This document shows positions 52,783 to 61,279 of a stretch of 64,000 bases of DNA, piece after piece (the first letter of the stretch is position 1; the number at the start of each line of letters is the position of its first letter). The notes below the pieces were generated by a model that was given only the letters and a program-made list of their open reading frames with translations, was not told the origin of the DNA and made no database searches. The stretch covers positions 186,001-250,000 of the forward strand of contig CAXTUB010000001.1 in the NCBI GenBank assembly GCA_964247385.1. The letters are read 5' to 3'. The position numbers and the translations under genes were made by a program. Source of the DNA: TMP-86 sp964247385 (GTDB taxonomy: Bacteria; Pseudomonadota; Gammaproteobacteria; Steroidobacterales; Steroidobacteraceae).

Positions 52783-55284
52783 TTAGAGCTCGCGCGCCAC
52801 CTCGACGCGTGAATAACATTCGATTTGATCTTTCTCGCGTACGTCGCTGTAGTTCTTCACCCCGATGCCGCATTCGGTTCCGGCGCGCACCTCATTGACA
52901 TCGTCCTTGAAACGCTTCAGCGACTCGAGCGCGCCTTCGAAGATCACCACGTTGTCGCGCAGGACGCGAATGGGGAAATTGCGCCGCACGTAGCCATCGA
53001 TCACCATGCAACCCGCCACCGTGCCGAACTTGCTCGAGCGGAACACGTTGCGCACTTCGGCCAGGCCGACGATTTGCTCTTTCACTTCCGGCGAGAGCAT
53101 GCCGGTCATGAGCTGGCGCATGTCGTCAATGGCTTCGTAGATGATGCTGTAGTAACGCACATCGATGCCGTTGTCCTTGATAGCGGCCCGCGCGGCCGCA
53201 TCGCCGCGCACATTGAAGCCGATGACGCGCGCTTTCGAAGCCACCGCGAGCGAGATATCCGATTCCGTCAGACCGCCCACGCCGGAGGCCACCACGTTCA
53301 CCGCGACCTCGGAGGTCGATAGCTTGGTGAGCGCATCACGCAGCGCTTCGACGCTGCCGTGCACATCCGCCTTGATCAGCACATTGACCACATTGGCCTT
53401 GGCCTCGCCGAGCGTCGAGAACACGTCTTGCACGTTCGCGCCTTGCTTCGCGAGCTTGACTTCGCGCAGACGCGCCTGACGGTGGCTCGCCACATCGCGC
53501 GCGCGTCTCTCGGTCTCCATGACAAGAAGCTCATCGCCCGCATTGGGCGAGCCTGAGAGTCCGAGCACCACCACGGGAATGGACGGACCGGCGCTGTCGA
53601 TCGGCCTGCCGCCCTCATCGAACATGGCGCGAACACGGCCCCATTCCTGTCCCACGAGAAGAGGGTCTTGCAACTTCAAGGTGCCGCGCTGCACGAGCAC
53701 CGTGGCGACTGCGCCGCGGCCCTTCTCCAAGCTCGACTCGATGACGAAGCCTGCGGCCAGGCCCCCGGTCGGCGCCTTGAGCTCGAGCACTTCGGCTTGC
53801 AGCAGCAGGCTCTCGATCAGCTGATCGATGCCCTGTCCCGTTTTCGCCGAGACATTCACGAAAATATTCTCCCCGCCCCACTCCTCCGGAATGACGCCGT
53901 GCTTGGTGAGCTCTTGCTTCACCTTCTCAGGGTCTGAATCTGCCTTGTCGACCTTGTTGACGGCCACCACGATGGGCACCTTGGCAGCTTGCGCATGCTG
54001 GATGGCCTCGATGGTCTGAGGCATGACGCCATCATCGGCGCCTACCACCAGGATCACGATATCGGTGACTTGCGCGCCGCGGGCGCGCATCGCGGTGAAT
54101 GCGGCATGGCCGGGGGTGTCCAGGAAGGTCACCATGCCGCGAGCCGTTTCGACGTGATATGCGCCGATATGCTGCGTGATGCCGCCCGCTTCGCCCGCCG
54201 CAACGGAACTGCGGCGGATGTAATCGAGGAGCGAGGTCTTACCATGATCGACGTGGCCCATCACGGTCACGACCGGCGGCCGCACGAAGCCTTCGTGCTG
54301 GTCCTGCACGATGCCCTGCAAGTCGTCCTCGATGACGTTTTCCTTGCGCAGCACGGACGTATGGCCCAGCTCCTCGACGACCAAAACCGCAGTGTCTTGA
54401 TCGATCATTTGATTGATGGTCGCCATGACGCCCATGGTCATGAGCGCCTTGATGACTTCGGTCGCCTTGACCGCCATCTTTTGCGCAAGATCACCGACAC
54501 TCACCGCATCGCCGATCGCGACCTCACGCACCACCTTCGCCGTGGGCATCTCGAAACCATGCTTGCCGTCGCCTTCGGCGCCGACTGCGCGGCGCCTGCC
54601 ATCGCGGGATTTCTTCTTCTTGTGCCGCGCGCTCACATCGCCCGCGATATGCAACTCCTGCCGGCCGTAGCGCGTGGCTTTGTCTTCCTCCGGCCGCGAC
54701 GGCTTGACCGGCTTTTGCGCAACGCTCTTGCGGTCTCGGTCTTGCTGTTCGCGCGCTTGCTGCTCGGCGACCTTGCGCGCCTCTTCCTCCGCCGCGCGCT
54801 TCTTGTCGTCCTCATCGGCGCGGCGGCGAACCTCTTCCTCCAAACGGCTCTTCTCTGCCTGCTCGCGCTCACGTCGCCCCGACTCTTCGCGCTCGAGCGC
54901 GGCTTTGGCGCGCTCATCGACTTCACGCTGCTTGTCGATCTCTTCCTGCTGGTGGCGCGCTTGGTCTTCGAGGACTTCGCGCTTCACATACGTGCGCTTG
55001 CTGCGGACCTCGACGTTCACCGTACGCGCGCGGCCCTGCGGACTTGCGAGCTTGAGCTCCGACTGCGACTTGCGCTTGAGCGTGATCTTGCGCGGCGCGG
55101 CTTCGGCGTCGTTGTGATTTCCATGACTGCGCCGCAAGTGAGTGAGCAACTCATGCTTGGCATCTTCGCTGATCATCGCTTGCGCGCCGTTGACCCGAAT
55201 GCCGGCTTGATCAAGCTGTGAAAGCAGCCGGTCCACCGGAACTTTCAGGACTTCAGCGAATTGTGCGACCGTGACATCTGCCAT
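52783..55284 (-). CDS. infB: Translation initiation factor IF-2
   Basis: An 833-residue GTPase that brings fMet-tRNA to the 30S subunit. N-terminal IF2_N module (1-50), charged coiled region (about 100-235), second IF2_N-like module (about 255-305), G domain with GHVDHGKT (343-350), DTPGH and NKVD, then domains II-IV. A normal Pseudomonas-sized protein. It follows nusA by 9 bases. Confidence 0.98.
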   Translation of the reverse strand: MADVTVAQFAEVLKVPVDRLLSQLDQAGIRVNGAQAMISEDAKHELLTHLRRSHGNHNDAEAAPRKITLKRKSQSELKLASPQGRARTVNVEVRSKRTYVKREVLEDQARHQQEEIDKQREVDERAKAALEREESGRREREQAEKSRLEEEVRRRADEDDKKRAAEEEARKVAEQQAREQQDRDRKSVAQKPVKPSRPEEDKATRYGRQELHIAGDVSARHKKKKSRDGRRRAVGAEGDGKHGFEMPTAKVVREVAIGDAVSVGDLAQKMAVKATEVIKALMTMGVMATINQMIDQDTAVLVVEELGHTSVLRKENVIEDDLQGIVQDQHEGFVRPPVVTVMGHVDHGKTSLLDYIRRSSVAAGEAGGITQHIGAYHVETARGMVTFLDTPGHAAFTAMRARGAQVTDIVILVVGADDGVMPQTIEAIQHAQAAKVPIVVAVNKVDKADSDPEKVKQELTKHGVIPEEWGGENIFVNVSAKTGQGIDQLIESLLLQAEVLELKAPTGGLAAGFVIESSLEKGRGAVATVLVQRGTLKLQDPLLVGQEWGRVRAMFDEGGRPIDSAGPSIPVVVLGLSGSPNAGDELLVMETERRARDVASHRQARLREVKLAKQGANVQDVFSTLGEAKANVVNVLIKADVHGSVEALRDALTKLSTSEVAVNVVASGVGGLTESDISLAVASKARVIGFNVRGDAAARAAIKDNGIDVRYYSIIYEAIDDMRQLMTGMLSPEVKEQIVGLAEVRNVFRSSKFGTVAGCMVIDGYVRRNFPIRVLRDNVVIFEGALESLKRFKDDVNEVRAGTECGIGVKNYSDVREKDQIECYSRVEVAREL

Positions 55285-55293
55285 ATGAACTCC

Positions 55294-56790
55294 TCAACCA
55301 TTCGCCTCTGCGGCGAACCAATGTTTGCGCGCTTCCATGATGAGCTCTCCCGCTCTGCCCTCATCGACGTCGCCCATCTCGACAAGCTCATCGACCGCGA
55401 GGTCCGCGAGATCCTCGCGGGTGCGCACGGCCTTGCGCGCGAGCCGCGCCGCCAGCTCTTCCCCCGCGACCTCGATGAGATCCTCGGCGGGCTCGCCGCC
55501 GCCGAACGATTCCTCGCTCGCGATGGCCTGAGTCAACAGTACGTCACGCGCGCGGTTGCGCAGCTCCTTGATGATCTCCTCGTCGAACTCCTCGATGCCG
55601 GCAAGCTCGCTCGCCGGCACATAGGCGATTTCCTCGATGGTCGAAAATCCTTCTTGAACGAGAATGCTTGCAACGTCGGCGTCCACATCGAGTTGCTTCA
55701 TGAAGGTTTCGCGTAGAGCCTGCGACTCGCTTTCACTCTTCGCCTCGGCCTGAGACTCGCTCATGACATTGAGCTCCCATCCGGTGAGCTCGCTGGCGAG
55801 ACGAATGTTCTGGCCGCCGCGGCCGATGGCTTGAGACAACTTGTCCTCGGAGACCGCGATGTCCATGGCGTGCGCGTCCTCGTCCACCACGATGGAGGTC
55901 ACTTCGGCCGGCGCCATCGCGTTGATCACGAATTGCGCTGAATTGTCATCGAAGGGAATGATGTCGACGCGCTCACCGGCGATCTCGTTCGATACGGCCT
56001 GCACCCGCGAGCCGCGCATGCCCACGCATGCGCCCACCGGGTCGATGCGCGGGTCGTTGCTGCGCACGGCAATCTTGGCGCGAATGCCGGGATCGCGCGC
56101 GGCGCTCAGAATGTTGATGAGCCCCTGGCCCACCTCCGGAACTTCCAGCTTGAACAATTCCACCAAAAACTCAGGCGCCGTGCGCGACAGAAATAACTGT
56201 GGTCCACGCGGCTCGGTTCGGACCTCCTTCAAAAAGGCCTTGATGCGATCTTGCGAACGCACCGGCTCGCGCGGGATCATCTCCTCGCGGGGTACGAAGC
56301 CTTCCGCATTGGAGCCGAGATCGACGTAGATCCCGTTACGATCCACCCGCTTGACGATGCCGCTGACCATGGTGCCGGCGCGGTCTTTATAAGCCTCGAC
56401 CACCTGCGAGCGTTCCGCCTCGCGCACCTTCTGCACGATCACCTGTTTGGCGGTCTGGGCCAGAATCCGGCCGAACGGCACCGACTCCATCGGCTCTTCG
56501 ACGAAGCCGCCCGGCTCCACATCGGCATCGATGTCGCGCGCATCGTCGAGGCGCAATTCACGATCAGTGAATTCGAGCTCGCTCGAGTCATCGGCGAATA
56601 CTTTCCAACGGCGAAACGTGTCGTATGCACCGGTCTTGCGGTTGATCGAAACGCGCACATCGAGTTCTTCACCGTGCTTCTTGCGGGTGGCGGAGGCGAG
56701 CGCGGCTTCCAGCGCGTCAAATATAATTTCCTTGTCGACGCCTTTTTCGTTCGACACCGCGTCCACCGCCAGCAAAATCTCTTTGTTCAT
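55294..56790 (-). CDS. nusA: Transcription termination/antitermination factor NusA
   Basis: A 498-residue protein. RNAP-binding N-domain (1-125), S1 (about 135-200), KH1-KH2 (about 205-345, ending IGRGGQNIRLASELTGW) and two C-terminal acidic/HhH repeats (about 370-490). It modulates pausing, termination and antitermination. Start at 56790 (MNKEILLAV) is chosen over an upstream ATG at 56835. 57 bases after rimP. Confidence 0.97.
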   Translation of the reverse strand: MNKEILLAVDAVSNEKGVDKEIIFDALEAALASATRKKHGEELDVRVSINRKTGAYDTFRRWKVFADDSSELEFTDRELRLDDARDIDADVEPGGFVEEPMESVPFGRILAQTAKQVIVQKVREAERSQVVEAYKDRAGTMVSGIVKRVDRNGIYVDLGSNAEGFVPREEMIPREPVRSQDRIKAFLKEVRTEPRGPQLFLSRTAPEFLVELFKLEVPEVGQGLINILSAARDPGIRAKIAVRSNDPRIDPVGACVGMRGSRVQAVSNEIAGERVDIIPFDDNSAQFVINAMAPAEVTSIVVDEDAHAMDIAVSEDKLSQAIGRGGQNIRLASELTGWELNVMSESQAEAKSESESQALRETFMKQLDVDADVASILVQEGFSTIEEIAYVPASELAGIEEFDEEIIKELRNRARDVLLTQAIASEESFGGGEPAEDLIEVAGEELAARLARKAVRTREDLADLAVDELVEMGDVDEGRAGELIMEARKHWFAAEANG

Positions 56791-56847
56791 CCGCTCAGAC
56801 TCCTGACTTCCGGAAAGCTCGAATCCCCAACCCAAGGTTAGGCCGCC

Positions 56848-57309
56848 TCATGCAGGCTTCAACCTCGCCTTTTTGATCCAATCGAAATTCAACGAGAATT
56901 CCTCGCCATCAACCCGCACCAGCACGCCACGCTCGTCAGCAAAAACGAGCAAGCCCGCAAAACGCCGCCGCCCGTCGAGCGGGTCTTTGAGCTCGATTGC
57001 GACTTGCTCGCCAACGGCGCGCTCGAAGTGCGAGCGCGTGCGAAGCACACGATCGAATCCCGGCGAGGACACCTCGAGCGCATAAGCTCCGCCAATGGGA
57101 TCGCATTCGTCGAGCACTTCGCTCAGCCGGTGGCTGGCGCGCGCGCAGTCATCGACCGATACTCCGTGCGGCGTGTCAATGAACACCCGCAAAGTTGCAC
57201 CGCGTCCATGTCGGGCAAATTCCACATCCACCAACTCATACCCCAAAGCCTCAACAGGCGGTTCGAGGAGCAAAAGAAGCTTGTTCTGATCTGCCGGCGA
57301 CGCACTCAT
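56848..57309 (-). CDS. rimP: Ribosome maturation factor RimP
   Basis: A 153-residue factor for 30S assembly: two domains with LEPPVEALGYELVDVEF, SHRLSEVLDE, YALEVSSPGFDR. I choose ATG 57309. An ATG at 57366 would run translation through a strong hairpin that ends in a T-tract, and the extra residues do not resemble the family. First gene of the nusA operon. Confidence 0.93.
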   Translation of the reverse strand: MSASPADQNKLLLLLEPPVEALGYELVDVEFARHGRGATLRVFIDTPHGVSVDDCARASHRLSEVLDECDPIGGAYALEVSSPGFDRVLRTRSHFERAVGEQVAIELKDPLDGRRRFAGLLVFADERGVLVRVDGEEFSLNFDWIKKARLKPA

Positions 57310-57319
57310 GGCACCCAAC

Positions 57320-57348
57320 AAAAAAGGGGACGCCTTGAGGTCCCCCTT
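57320..57348 (-). terminator. Hairpin plus T-tract in the rimP leader (terminator or attenuator)
   Basis: Read on the minus strand, GGGGAC-ctcaaggc-GTCCCC is followed by TTTTTT (57345 down to 57320), ending 10 bases before the rimP ATG. It has the form of an intrinsic terminator inside the leader of the nusA operon. Confidence 0.65.
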
Positions 57349-57460
57349 TGACTTCATACGACGCACGCTGACACGGGCGTTGCGCCTACATACGGCTCAC
57401 AAGCGCGCGATTATAGGCATTTCGCCGCTGAGAGCAAAGCTTGAAATGCAATCGCCCAAA

Positions 57461-57489
57461 GAAAAAAGGGCCGTTTGGCGGCCCTTTTT
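57461..57489. terminator. Bidirectional intrinsic terminator after the RRM gene
   Basis: GGGCCG-tttgg-CGGCCC flanked by A and T tracts on both sides, 18 bases after the RRM stop on the minus strand. It separates that gene from rimP. Confidence 0.85.
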
Positions 57490-57506
57490 CCATCGCGAAA
57501 AATTCG

Positions 57507-57785
57507 CTACCAGCGCTTCGGCCCGCGCGAGCCGCCGCCCCCCGTGCGCTCCTGCGCCTCATTGACCTTCAGCGCCCGGCCACCGACATCATGGCCATTG
57601 AGCGCCTGCATGGCACGCGCGGCGTCTGCGCTGGCCATTTCGACAAATCCGAATCCACGAGGCCGGCCCGTGTCGCGATCGTTGATCAGCGCCACCGACT
57701 GCACCGCGCCATGCTTTTCGAACAGCGCACGCACGCCTGCCTCATCCATGGAGAACGGGAGATTGCCAACATACATTTTCGTCAT
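57507..57785 (-). CDS. Small RRM-domain RNA-binding protein
   Basis: A 92-residue, single RNA recognition motif protein. RNP2 MYVGNLPF (about residues 4-11) and RNP1 RGFGFVEM (about 44-51) are complete, so it should bind single-stranded RNA. The tail is Gly/Arg-rich (TGGGGSRGPKRW), like the cold-induced Rbp proteins of cyanobacteria. It has its own promoter, a long leader and a strong terminator. Targets are unknown. Confidence 0.93.
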   Translation of the reverse strand: MTKMYVGNLPFSMDEAGVRALFEKHGAVQSVALINDRDTGRPRGFGFVEMASADAARAMQALNGHDVGGRALKVNEAQERTGGGGSRGPKRW

Positions 57786-57947
57786 GTGAAAAAACCTTAC
57801 TGCAAAAACAAATATTTCCGGGGCGCGCAATGCGTCCCGGAGACCTGGATCGATAAACCTGCACTATGGGTTGTGGCCAAGGAAGGCCATTAGATGCCGC
57901 GGTGACCAAATGCAACTGACAAGGGTAAGTTCTGCGAGCCGGCGCGG

Positions 57948-57976
57948 AATATACCGCAGCGATTTGCCGGTGCCAA
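57948..57976 (-). promoter_or_regulatory. Sigma-70 promoter for the RRM gene
   Basis: On the minus strand TTGGCA (57971-57976), a 17-base spacer and TATATT (57948-57953): five of six matches in each box. Transcription would start near 57941, leaving a 5' leader of about 155 bases before the ATG. Confidence 0.7.
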
Positions 57977-57982
57977 GAAAAT

Positions 57983-58582
57983 TCAAGCATGCCAACAACT
58001 TGCCCATGGGGCTTGAGACCTTGGGGCAAGCAACGTCAATGGCCCGCTTTGCCAGGCACGGCGCAGAGACGCTTTTTCCGCATAACCCTGGGCGATCTCG
58101 AATTCCTCACGGCCGTGATTGAGCATGAAGAAGATTCCACCAGGCCGTAGATTCGAGCGCACGCGACTAAATAATCCTTGCGGATTGAGGATGTTATGAG
58201 GTAAACCCCAACCAATCACTGAGGCTCGCGTGACGAACGGAAAAAAGCAGGTCACGCAATCCACCGACTCCTCGAGCGAGGCGTAGTCCAGGTAGTCGAT
58301 CGCCGCATGAGGCAACCGGGCGAGGTAGCCTGCGGCCGCGTCGCGCCGCAGATATCCGTTCCAATATCGGCGATTCGAGTCGATTTCTGCGCCCCGTAAC
58401 CAGCGCGGACGGAAGAATGCATCGAGCGCGGCGGCGTACCAGAAATTACCGCTTCCCACATCGCGCACGCGCAGCGCACGCGTCACAGAATCTGCGCTGG
58501 CTCGGTCGGCCTCATCCAGCCAATGCAAGTAGCAATAGTTGCCGATGCACGTGCGTAGCGCATGTGCATCTTCAAAGCGCAC
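57983..58582 (-). CDS. Methyltransferase-like protein of unknown function
   Basis: 199 residues from a GTG. A SAM motif I-like DVGSGNFWYAA stands at about residues 41-51, followed by an acidic turn (AEID), DYLDYASLEESVDCVTCFFP, and PGGIFFMLNHG, the order of a class I methyltransferase. No substrate domain is visible. Coding-like sequence continues in frame about 30 codons upstream to a TGA at 58676 without any ATG, GTG or TTG, so the true start may be rare or the gene damaged. Confidence 0.65.
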   Translation of the reverse strand: MRFEDAHALRTCIGNYCYLHWLDEADRASADSVTRALRVRDVGSGNFWYAAALDAFFRPRWLRGAEIDSNRRYWNGYLRRDAAAGYLARLPHAAIDYLDYASLEESVDCVTCFFPFVTRASVIGWGLPHNILNPQGLFSRVRSNLRPGGIFFMLNHGREEFEIAQGYAEKASLRRAWQSGPLTLLAPRSQAPWASCWHA

Positions 58583-58766
58583 GGCATAACGAGCTTTCAG
58601 CTCCTCAATTCTTATCGCAAGCTTGTCTGGAAGGGGCGGCAGATCTTTACACGGTGTTTCGTAGAACGGACCGCGTCAAAATGCGAAGAGATCAGCGAGG
58701 CGCCAATTGAGGTGATTGCGGAGCGAGCGCACTCGATCCCGCCAACAAAGCCGCTCACGCGCCACG

Positions 58767-59618
58767 TCATAGCGAGCCGGCGGCAAACGTGTCGCACGCG
58801 CCGATCTCGCCAGCATCGAAACCGCGACGAAACCAATCGACCCGCTGCGCAGAGCTGCCGTGAGTGAAACTGTCAGGTACGACGCTGCCCTGCGCTCGCT
58901 TCTGCAGTGTGTCGTCGCCGACCGAGGATGCTGCTTGCAACCCTTGCTGCAAATCGCCGGGCTCCAACAATCGATGTGCCGCGTTGGCGCGATGCGCCCA
59001 GACACCGGCCAGGCAATCCGCTTGCAGCTCGATGCGAACGGAGACACGATTCGCGTCGGTGCGATCCGCGCGAGACTCTTCGCGCTGCGCACGCTCGGTG
59101 ATCCCTAGAAGATTTTGCACATGGTGACCCACTTCGTGAGCAATCACATAGGCCCGCGCAAAATCTCCGGGCGCGCCAAACTCATCGGACAGTTGACGGA
59201 AAAAACTCAAGTCAATGTAGACTTGCTGATCCTGCGAACAATAAAACGGCCCCGACGCGCTGCTCGCAAAGCCGCATGCGGAAGAAACAGAGCCTGAGAA
59301 CAGCACCAAGCGCGGATCCACGTACTGCCTGCCGTGCGCGGCGAAATACGCACTCCAGACGTCTTCGGTTTCACCGAGCACGGCGCGCACGAAGTCGGTC
59401 TGCGCGTCGGGCGAGTTGCCCGTGATCGGAGCGGCGACAGGCGCGGACTGATCCTGGCTTGCGCCAAGCAGAGTCAGCAAAGTTGCGGGATTGACTCCCA
59501 TAAAATAGCCGACGACGACAATCGCCAACGTTCCGAGTCCAATGCCCGCGCCGCGACCGACGCCCAACCCTCGCCGATCCTCGACATTGTCACTTCTACG
59601 GCTGTCACCCCACCGCAC
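58767..59618 (-). CDS. ypfJ: Neutral zinc metallopeptidase, YpfJ family
   Basis: A 283-residue membrane-anchored protein. It opens with the family pattern RRSDNVEDRRG, one membrane segment (about 25-42), and the zinc motif HEVGH (161-165) with a later Glu in ELQADCLAGVWA. Peptidase function is inferred from the motif; substrates are unknown. GTG start, divergent from pbpG across 167 bases. Confidence 0.92.
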   Translation of the reverse strand: MRWGDSRRSDNVEDRRGLGVGRGAGIGLGTLAIVVVGYFMGVNPATLLTLLGASQDQSAPVAAPITGNSPDAQTDFVRAVLGETEDVWSAYFAAHGRQYVDPRLVLFSGSVSSACGFASSASGPFYCSQDQQVYIDLSFFRQLSDEFGAPGDFARAYVIAHEVGHHVQNLLGITERAQREESRADRTDANRVSVRIELQADCLAGVWAHRANAAHRLLEPGDLQQGLQAASSVGDDTLQKRAQGSVVPDSFTHGSSAQRVDWFRRGFDAGEIGACDTFAAGSL

Positions 59619-59785
59619 GCGTCTTGCTCCAGTTCACGTGCGTGTGCACGAGCCGAGAATGGTACGCGGTTCACTATGGCGTAGCGAATTCGAGAGCTCC
59701 GTCATAGAGGCAAACTTTTGTCATATTGCGATCGAGCCAACTGCTAAACTCCCGCCGTCCTACAGCGGCATTCACGGAGTCTGAC

Positions 59786-60646
59786 ATGCGATCGGTAGCT
59801 TGCGCTCACATGGCACTGGTCTTGGCGTTGTTGGGTCTAGCTGAGGGCGCGGCTGCGCGGGTACGTGCTGTGCCGAATGAGCCAGGGTTGAAGTCGAGCG
59901 CAGTACTCATCGTCGATGATCGCACCGGCTCCCCGCTCTATTCGAGACGTTCAGACGACTCCATGCCCATTGCGTCGATCACCAAGCTCATGACCTCCCT
60001 CGTGGTAACCGAGGCCAAGCAATCTCTCTCGGAGCTCATCACCATTTCGGCGTCTGATCGCGAGTTTGGCAAGGGTGGATTTTCACGCTTACCGGTCGGC
60101 GCAACCCTGAGCCGATCCGACCTCATGCATCTGGCGTTGATGGCATCCGAGAACCGCGCAGCCAATGCGCTGGGCAGCCATTATCCTGGTGGTTTGCGCG
60201 CATGCGTCGCCGCCATGAACGCGAAGGCCAAAACGCTCGGCATGTCGCGGTCGCATTTTGCCGATGCGACGGGGCTGTCCAGCGCCAATCGCGCAAGTGC
60301 CGAGGATTTGGTGAGGCTGGTGGCTGCCGCCGCCCAGGTCAAAGTCATCCGCGATTTTTCCACTGATTCCGAGCATCACGTGCGGGCTGGCCGGGCCCAA
60401 CTCGTTTTTCACAATACGGATAATCTAGTGAAGCGCAGCGACTGGAACATCATTGTGCAAAAGACCGGCTTTACCGATGAGGCCGGCCGATGTCTCGTCA
60501 TGCGAACCATGGTGGAAAATCGCTCCATCACGATGGTTTTATTGAATTCATTTGGAAAGTACACGCGGGTGGCTGATGCTCGGCGTGTCAAGAATTGGCT
60601 CGTGGCGCGAGCCAGCGAGCGCATCGAACACGCCTCGCTCCGTTGA
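59786..60646 (+). CDS. pbpG: D-alanyl-D-alanine endopeptidase/carboxypeptidase (PBP7-like)
   Basis: A 286-residue periplasmic penicillin-binding protein with signal peptide (1-24). Catalytic motifs are SITK (64-67), SEN (121-123) and KTG (226-228). No C-terminal anchor or beta domain, which fits PbpG rather than DacA/DacC. It trims peptidoglycan cross-links. A GGAG precedes the ATG. Confidence 0.93.
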   Translation: MRSVACAHMALVLALLGLAEGAAARVRAVPNEPGLKSSAVLIVDDRTGSPLYSRRSDDSMPIASITKLMTSLVVTEAKQSLSELITISASDREFGKGGFSRLPVGATLSRSDLMHLALMASENRAANALGSHYPGGLRACVAAMNAKAKTLGMSRSHFADATGLSSANRASAEDLVRLVAAAAQVKVIRDFSTDSEHHVRAGRAQLVFHNTDNLVKRSDWNIIVQKTGFTDEAGRCLVMRTMVENRSITMVLLNSFGKYTRVADARRVKNWLVARASERIEHASLR

Positions 60647-60676
60647 TCCCGCGCTGATCCTGCGCGATGTGCCAAG

Positions 60677-60698
60677 CCTCGGAGGCAGAATTCCGAGG
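60677..60698. terminator. Stem-loop after pbpG
   Basis: CCTCGGA-ggcagaat-TCCGAGG, a perfect 7-bp stem 31 bases after the pbpG stop; no T-tract. Confidence 0.4.
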
Positions 60699-60719
60699 TG
60701 GCCGTCGTTCGGTGGCTAG

Positions 60720-60754
60720 TGTCGTGATCCGGCAGCTACTGACGGGTCACGACA
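60720..60754. terminator. Stem-loop between convergent pbpG and flavodoxin-like gene
   Basis: TGTCGTGATCC...GGGTCACGACA, 11-bp arms with one mismatch and a 13-base loop, abutting the flavodoxin stop (60755-60757). Probably a shared 3' end structure. Confidence 0.5.
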
Positions 60755-61279
60755 TTAGAACATGCCGCCTTCGAGACCTGCAGCAAGCAAGGCGCCTGCT
60801 TCTCGGCAGCGCTGCAAGTCCTTCAAATCAATTTGCTTGGGCGCTGCAATGGCCTCCGCGCTTTGCGCATTCGTGCTCACGATGAGTGCATCCGCCACCG
60901 CTCTCAGCCGCCAGCCCAATGCAATCCGTTCGATCTGACGCGCCGCGCCCTGGCCGTCACTCCCAGCGCACACCATGCAGAGGTACGGCCTTCCGGCGAT
61001 GCGGTCGAGCGCAGCGTAGTACACATCGTCGAAAAACGCTTTCATCACGCCTGCCATGGAGGCTAGATTTTCCGGGGCCGCAAAGATGAATCCATCGGCC
61101 GCGAGCACATCGGCTGCGCGAGCGGCGGAGGCACGCAGGCACGAAACTCGAATGCTTGAGAACTGCACAGCGCCCTCGTGCGCAGCGCGCGCCATCTTCT
61201 CGGTGCCGCCGGTGCGCGAGTAGTAAACGATCAATAACCTGCGTTCGGTCAATTGCAACTGGCGAGGGAATCGATCCAT
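60755..61279 (-). CDS. Flavodoxin-like NAD(P)H-dependent oxidoreductase
   Basis: A 174-residue protein with a flavodoxin fold: strand IVYYSRTGGTEKMA forming the FMN phosphate loop (about residues 18-31), then ADGFIFAAPENLASMAGVMKAFFDD and a C-terminal helix. No cysteines for an iron-sulfur site. Specific partners unknown. The ATG lies 31 bases inside the end of the preceding dehydrogenase-cytochrome gene, suggesting coupled translation and perhaps a redox link. Confidence 0.82.
   Translation of the reverse strand: MDRFPRQLQLTERRLLIVYYSRTGGTEKMARAAHEGAVQFSSIRVSCLRASAARAADVLAADGFIFAAPENLASMAGVMKAFFDDVYYAALDRIAGRPYLCMVCAGSDGQGAARQIERIALGWRLRAVADALIVSTNAQSAEAIAAPKQIDLKDLQRCREAGALLAAGLEGGMF

Noticed and set aside
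53989..55221. 410-codon frame antisense to infB
   Set aside because: Leu-rich product mirrors the charged coil of IF-2; no family features.
57310..57506. metY-type initiator tRNA before rimP, as in E. coli
   Set aside because: No cloverleaf is present; the gap holds two hairpins instead.
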